This document shows, piece after piece, positions 6,622-10,057 of a stretch of DNA of 10,057 bases. The stretch covers positions 1-10,057 of the forward strand of contig JAJYJL010000171.1 of assembly GCA_021789565.1 (NCBI GenBank). The letters are read 5' to 3'. The notes beneath the pieces are model-generated. The model saw only the letters and a list, made by a program, of their open reading frames with translations. It was not told the DNA's origin and ran no database searches. A program made the translations under genes and the position numbers. Origin of the DNA: Acidobacteriota bacterium. GTDB lineage: Bacteria > Acidobacteriota > Terriglobia > UBA7540. Every line of letters begins with the position of its first letter. The first letter of the stretch is position 1.

Positions 6622-6644
6622 GTTAATTAGGGACCCTAATTAAC
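6622..6644. promoter_or_regulatory. Perfect 23-bp palindrome, candidate operator for the receptor gene
   Basis: Exact 11-bp arms GTTAATTAGGG (6622-6632) and CCCTAATTAAC (6634-6644) flank a central A. It lies just downstream of the candidate -10, where a bound repressor would block initiation. NagC/Mlc-type ROK operators are also long palindromes of about this length with AT-rich outer parts, so the ROK protein encoded upstream is the leading candidate; this is inference. Another dimeric repressor such as a GntR-type protein cannot be excluded. Confidence 0.75.
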
Positions 6645-6893
6645 CCTTCGACTCTAAGTGCTTGTCAAAGTTGGAGGAGGGTTCGCCGCGGGGCGCAAGG
6701 GCATGGGTATTAATCGCAGCAGGATGCTATGACCGCTCAGGCTGTCCTCTCTGCTGTTTCGTATCGGATTTGGGGTACGGATCGCGAGCGCCGCGGGTGA
6801 ATAAACTGTTGATAGCTTTTTTAATTGCGCGTCTCTGACCAGACCACCGATCGTGTGCGGTAGTCACAGGGGAGCCTGCTTTCGCGTCGGGTT

Positions 6894-6908
6894 TGGAAAC
6901 TCTTTCCA
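6894..6908 (+). repeat. Hairpin TGGAAA-CTC-TTTCCA in the receptor leader
   Basis: Perfect 6-bp arms flank a 3-base loop, ending 55 bases before the receptor ATG. It may be an RNA stem or a short protein site. Confidence 0.4.
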
Positions 6909-6930
6909 GATTAGCTGCCTTGATTAAAAG

Positions 6931-6948
6931 CGTGAGTTCGCTATCACG
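6931..6948 (+). repeat. Hairpin CGTGA-N8-TCACG just before the receptor ribosome site
   Basis: 5-bp arms at 6931-6935 and 6944-6948 end two bases before AGGAGG. The stem could affect ribosome access, or the element could be a protein site. The short arms make chance possible. Confidence 0.35.
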
Positions 6949-6950
6949 AG

Positions 6951-6956
6951 AGGAGG
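6951..6956 (+). promoter_or_regulatory. Consensus Shine-Dalgarno AGGAGG for the receptor
   Basis: AGGAGG lies 7 bases before ATG 6964 and settles the start. It is one of the strongest ribosome sites in the window, in contrast with the ROK gene, which has none visible. Confidence 0.85.
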
Positions 6957-6963
6957 AGGCTGT

Positions 6964-9900
6964 ATGGCAGTCAGGTTAAGCCGTGTATCTGTGGCTTTAT
7001 GTACTTTCTTGCTTGCATCGAGCATGGTCTTGCTTGCCCAGACTCAGTACGGGACCGTGGGGGGGACGGTGACGGACACGAGCAACGCGGTGGTGCCGGG
7101 CGCCCAGGTGACTCTTACAAACACAGCGACGGGCGTACAAAGCAGGACGACAACCTCATCGGTCGGCATTTATCACTTCGGGGCTGTGCCCCTCGGCAAT
7201 TACCAACTGGAAGTCAGCAAGCCGGGCTTTATGCAATGGGCGGGCACGTTTTATCTGGCGGTGGCGCAGCAGGCGACCGTCAACGCAGTGCTGCAAGTCG
7301 GCACGACCCGCCAAACTGTGACGGTCAAAGCGGCTGCCACCCCGATCAATACCACCAGCGGCAGCGTGTCCGACGTGATGAACTCTACGGCGATCCGCGC
7401 CCTGCCCCTGAATGGCCGCGACATCGGGGCACTTTTTAACCTGGTTCCTGGCGTGTCGGGCGGCGCTGGCGGCGCCCGCGTGAACGGCATGAGGGTCGGC
7501 TCTTTGGCTATCAACTACGATGGGACGACCATGGTGGACCGCTTTAACGGCGGGATGATCCGCGTGCATCCCGGAATTGAAACCGTTCAGGAGTTCCGCG
7601 TGAACACTGTGGGTGCGGACGCCAAGTACGATGAGCCGTCCACGGTCACCATGGCGACGCGCAGCGGCACCAACCAAATCCATGGCGCCGCCTACGAATA
7701 CATCCGCGACAACACAGTACTTAGCCCGGCACGCTTGCGGACCGACCCCGTGAACGTGCCCGTGCCGGAACTCATCCGCAACGAGTTTGGAGGCTACCTG
7801 GGCGGTCCCGTGGTGATTCCTCACGTCTACAATGGCAAGAACAAGACGTTCTGGTTTTTTGACTTCGAGGGCTTGCGCGACCATGAGCGCTTTGACCCGT
7901 CCTCCTTTGGCTGGAATGACGTGCCCACGCCGGCCATGTGGAACGGCGATTTGAGCAACGCGGTGGATACCTCGAATCCGTGCCCGGTTTCATCAGCTTG
8001 CCCGCTGGGATTCCAGCCGATTACCATCTATAACCCGACGACCACGGCGGCGACGTACCCCTATCAGCGCACCCCGTACCCGAACAATCAAATCCCGGGG
8101 CCGTTCAATCAAACGGCGAAACTTTTGGCAAGCATGACCGCGCACCCAACGAACAACAACAATCCTTGGATCGCGGATAACTTCTTCCAGACCTATCCCC
8201 AGATCGCGCGCACGAACAACTACACCGCCAAGGTGGACCAAAATATTACCGATAAAGACCGGCTCTCGGTGCGCTACACGCGGAGCAATGAGTTCTCAGC
8301 CGTTGAAGGCGGTTACTTCGCCGATCCTATCGACCCCACGTCCGGGATGGGATCGAGCGCCCGCACGTTTCCCGACACCAATGTCGGCGTGAACTACACC
8401 CGCACCATCTCCCCGACTTGGCTCAACGAATTGGTGGTGGGCGTGCTTCGGGATCCCAATCATTATGGAACTTTGGCTGACATGACCAACTGGGATTCCA
8501 AACTGGGCGTTCCCAATATTTTCGGCGTGACCGGCTGGCCGACGCTGTACACTTGCGAGGATGCCGGCTTCCCCGCCGAGGGCGGCTGCCTTGGATGGGA
8601 TTCAGACAATAACCATCTGCAGCACCTCACCAGCGAGAGTCTCGATGACAACGTCACGTGGGCTCATGGCAAGCACACGATCCAGTTCGGCTTCCAGGGG
8701 CGGATGGAGCAGAACTACATTGCGGAGTTGCAGCAGGCGCAAGGCAGCGACGAATGGGATCCCACCTGGACGGCCCTCTATGACCCGTCGTGCAACTGCG
8801 GGATGTCGGACACGGGCAGCGGATTCGCCCAACTGCTGCTAGGCCTGCCCGACTACCTCTCCAATCAGTACAATCGCGGTTATTTCTATTTCCGCCAGCA
8901 CAGAGTGGATCTCTACGCCCAAGACCAATGGAAAGTCACTCGGCGCCTGACGCTCGACCTGGGGCTTCGCTGGGACTATAACTCGCCTTACACCGAAGCC
9001 CGGAACCGGCTGGTTGACCCTTATAATCCTGAAAGCAGCACGTGGGAGGTCCTTACACCCGACAATCACGATATAAGCACGCTCGGAGCGCCGTCCGCCG
9101 TGATCAACGCCTGGTCGGCTGCCGGCCTCCAGTACGCCACGGCCAGTTCCGTGGGCTACCCGTCAAACCTGTTTCGCTCGATTTACAGTGACTGGGCCCC
9201 GCGTTTGGGATTTGCGTACCGACTCACCAACAAGACGGTTCTGCGCGCATCTTACGGCATCTACCACTTCCCCATGCCACTCAATCTGATCCTCCAAGCC
9301 GCCAGGTCGAATCCGCCACTGAATCTCAGGTACCAGAATCAATACAACCAAAACGGCGCGAATTCCAACTACACTCTCGAGTTCAACCCCGCGACAAACG
9401 ATTACCTCCCGAACGCCCCGGTGCCCCCAGGGTCAGTCAGCAAATATGGCCACACCTCCACTTACTGGGATGGCAACACCTGGAGCAGCGGAAAGTTTCA
9501 GACCTGGAACTTGACGATCGAGCACGAGCTTTTCAGGAACACGATCGCTCGCCTGACCTATGTCGGGACCTGGGGTTCGAACCTGTCCCAGTCGTTCGCA
9601 TATGACTCTTCGGTGCCGGATTTGATTTACGCGCAAAGCACAGGCTTGCTGCCGTCGAGCAACGCCAATCTGCTGAAGCCGAACCCGAACTGGTCGCTGA
9701 TCTCCTACAACACAACCGGCTATTCTCACAACAATTCCGTACAGGCTCAACTCCAGCATAAGCTTTCAACTGGGGTGATGTTCAACGCGTTTTATACTTT
9801 CTCGCGCTTCATGAGCACCGCCGACCCGAGCGGCGGCAGCCTCTTACCCACTAATATTAACAACGGCGGCGGCAGCAGCGGCGGCGGAGCGCAGGTCCCG

Positions 9901-10057
9901 GAAAATTATCAAATCTTGGGCCAGCCCAATCTCACCTACCAGCAACGGTTGCGGCTCGTTTACATGAATAGCACAACGGTTGCACCGCAGGTCTTTACTC
10001 TGGATGGTGTCTTTAATCTTCCCTTTGGGCACGGCAGACACTTTTTCCGGAATATCC
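6964..10057 (+). CDS. TonB-dependent receptor with carboxypeptidase-regulatory-like N-domain (Oar-like), 3'-truncated
   Basis: The frame stays open for 1031 residues to the right edge. A signal peptide covers residues 1-25 (cleavage near LLA/QTQ). A carboxypeptidase-regulatory-like beta domain spans about 29-115 (GTVGGTVTDTSNAVVPGAQV). The plug follows, with ALPLNGRD (146-153), ETVQEFRV and TRSGTNQIHGAAYEY (232-246). The outer-membrane barrel starts near RNEFGGYLGGP (272-282) and KTFWFFDFEGLRD, then alternates aromatic-rich strands and long Asn/Thr/Pro loops, as in Acidobacteriota receptors. A Gly/Ser-rich stretch at 968-975 is probably an external loop. The role is energised uptake or binding of a large ligand, here plausibly a glycan because of the upstream genes; ligand identity cannot be read. 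I see no convincing TonB box. No SusD-like partner is visible, though one could lie downstream. The upstream palindrome and repeats suggest tight regulation. Confidence 0.95.
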   Translation, partial: MAVRLSRVSVALCTFLLASSMVLLAQTQYGTVGGTVTDTSNAVVPGAQVTLTNTATGVQSRTTTSSVGIYHFGAVPLGNYQLEVSKPGFMQWAGTFYLAVAQQATVNAVLQVGTTRQTVTVKAAATPINTTSGSVSDVMNSTAIRALPLNGRDIGALFNLVPGVSGGAGGARVNGMRVGSLAINYDGTTMVDRFNGGMIRVHPGIETVQEFRVNTVGADAKYDEPSTVTMATRSGTNQIHGAAYEYIRDNTVLSPARLRTDPVNVPVPELIRNEFGGYLGGPVVIPHVYNGKNKTFWFFDFEGLRDHERFDPSSFGWNDVPTPAMWNGDLSNAVDTSNPCPVSSACPLGFQPITIYNPTTTAATYPYQRTPYPNNQIPGPFNQTAKLLASMTAHPTNNNNPWIADNFFQTYPQIARTNNYTAKVDQNITDKDRLSVRYTRSNEFSAVEGGYFADPIDPTSGMGSSARTFPDTNVGVNYTRTISPTWLNELVVGVLRDPNHYGTLADMTNWDSKLGVPNIFGVTGWPTLYTCEDAGFPAEGGCLGWDSDNNHLQHLTSESLDDNVTWAHGKHTIQFGFQGRMEQNYIAELQQAQGSDEWDPTWTALYDPSCNCGMSDTGSGFAQLLLGLPDYLSNQYNRGYFYFRQHRVDLYAQDQWKVTRRLTLDLGLRWDYNSPYTEARNRLVDPYNPESSTWEVLTPDNHDISTLGAPSAVINAWSAAGLQYATASSVGYPSNLFRSIYSDWAPRLGFAYRLTNKTVLRASYGIYHFPMPLNLILQAARSNPPLNLRYQNQYNQNGANSNYTLEFNPATNDYLPNAPVPPGSVSKYGHTSTYWDGNTWSSGKFQTWNLTIEHELFRNTIARLTYVGTWGSNLSQSFAYDSSVPDLIYAQSTGLLPSSNANLLKPNPNWSLISYNTTGYSHNNSVQAQLQHKLSTGVMFNAFYTFSRFMSTADPSGGSLLPTNINNGGGSSGGGAQVPENYQILGQPNLTYQQRLRLVYMNSTTVAPQVFTLDGVFNLPFGHGRHFFRNI

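Larger units (their letters stand above)
6645..6963 (+). other. Long 5' leader of the receptor gene (about 320 bases)
   Basis: No protein gene is supported. The leader holds a purine-rich GGAGGAGGG (6673-6681) without a start nearby, and two tiny frames, 9 codons at 6703-6732 and 23 codons from 6729, overlapping as ATGA but without good ribosome sites. A T-run near 6819 has no stem before it. Two hairpins near the 3' end are listed separately. I recognise no known riboswitch. Confidence 0.45.

Noticed and set aside
6703..6800. Overlapping 9- and 23-codon frames as a leader-peptide attenuator
   Set aside because: There are no good ribosome sites, no run of a regulatory codon and no terminator hairpin after them; kept only as a minor remark.
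7156..7884. 242-codon minus-strand frame inside the receptor gene
   Set aside because: It is antisense to the conserved receptor N-domain and plug, His/Arg-rich without any domain sense, and typical of a GC-rich coding shadow.

Overview
The window most resembles a chromosomal segment from a soil-type member of the Acidobacteriota. The base composition is GC-rich. The last gene encodes the large TonB-dependent receptor type, with an N-terminal carboxypeptidase-regulatory-like domain and an LPLNGRD motif, that is greatly expanded in that phylum. It follows a Tat-exported glycosidase-like protein and a ROK regulator. The phylum assignment rests on gene type only and is an inference. All four genes lie on the + strand, and none overlap.

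Layout: (1) 3-1238, the 3' part of an M28/DUF4910-like zinc aminopeptidase with a possible C-terminal winged-helix region; its start lies outside the window. (2) 1239-1458, a spacer with a strong 7-bp hairpin. (3) 1459-4686, a 1075-residue Tat-exported protein related to GH42 beta-galactosidases, with an N-terminal beta-sandwich, a catalytic-barrel region, a trimerisation (glutamine-amidotransferase-like) domain and a C-terminal beta domain. (4) 4687-5136, a 450-base spacer with a candidate promoter and a cluster of inverted repeats, ending in a perfect 14-bp palindrome just before the next gene. (5) 5137-6471, a ROK-family winged-helix regulator that has lost the family's zinc-binding cysteines. 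(6) 6472-6963, a 492-base non-coding region holding a compact control region: three tandem 11-12 bp repeats, a consensus -35 box, a 6-bp inverted repeat and a perfect 23-bp palindrome, followed by a long leader. (7) 6964 to the window end, a TonB-dependent receptor that runs off the right edge.

A working model is a carbohydrate-use locus. The outer-membrane receptor imports a glycan or glycoside, the exported glycosidase-like protein acts on it outside the cytoplasm, and the ROK protein senses a sugar or derivative and represses the receptor through the 23-bp palindrome, possibly also its own gene. The peptidase may be an unrelated neighbour. I saw no RNA genes, CRISPR array, insertion sequence or attachment site. 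The most notable signals are the control region at 6549-6644 and the ROK protein without its zinc site.
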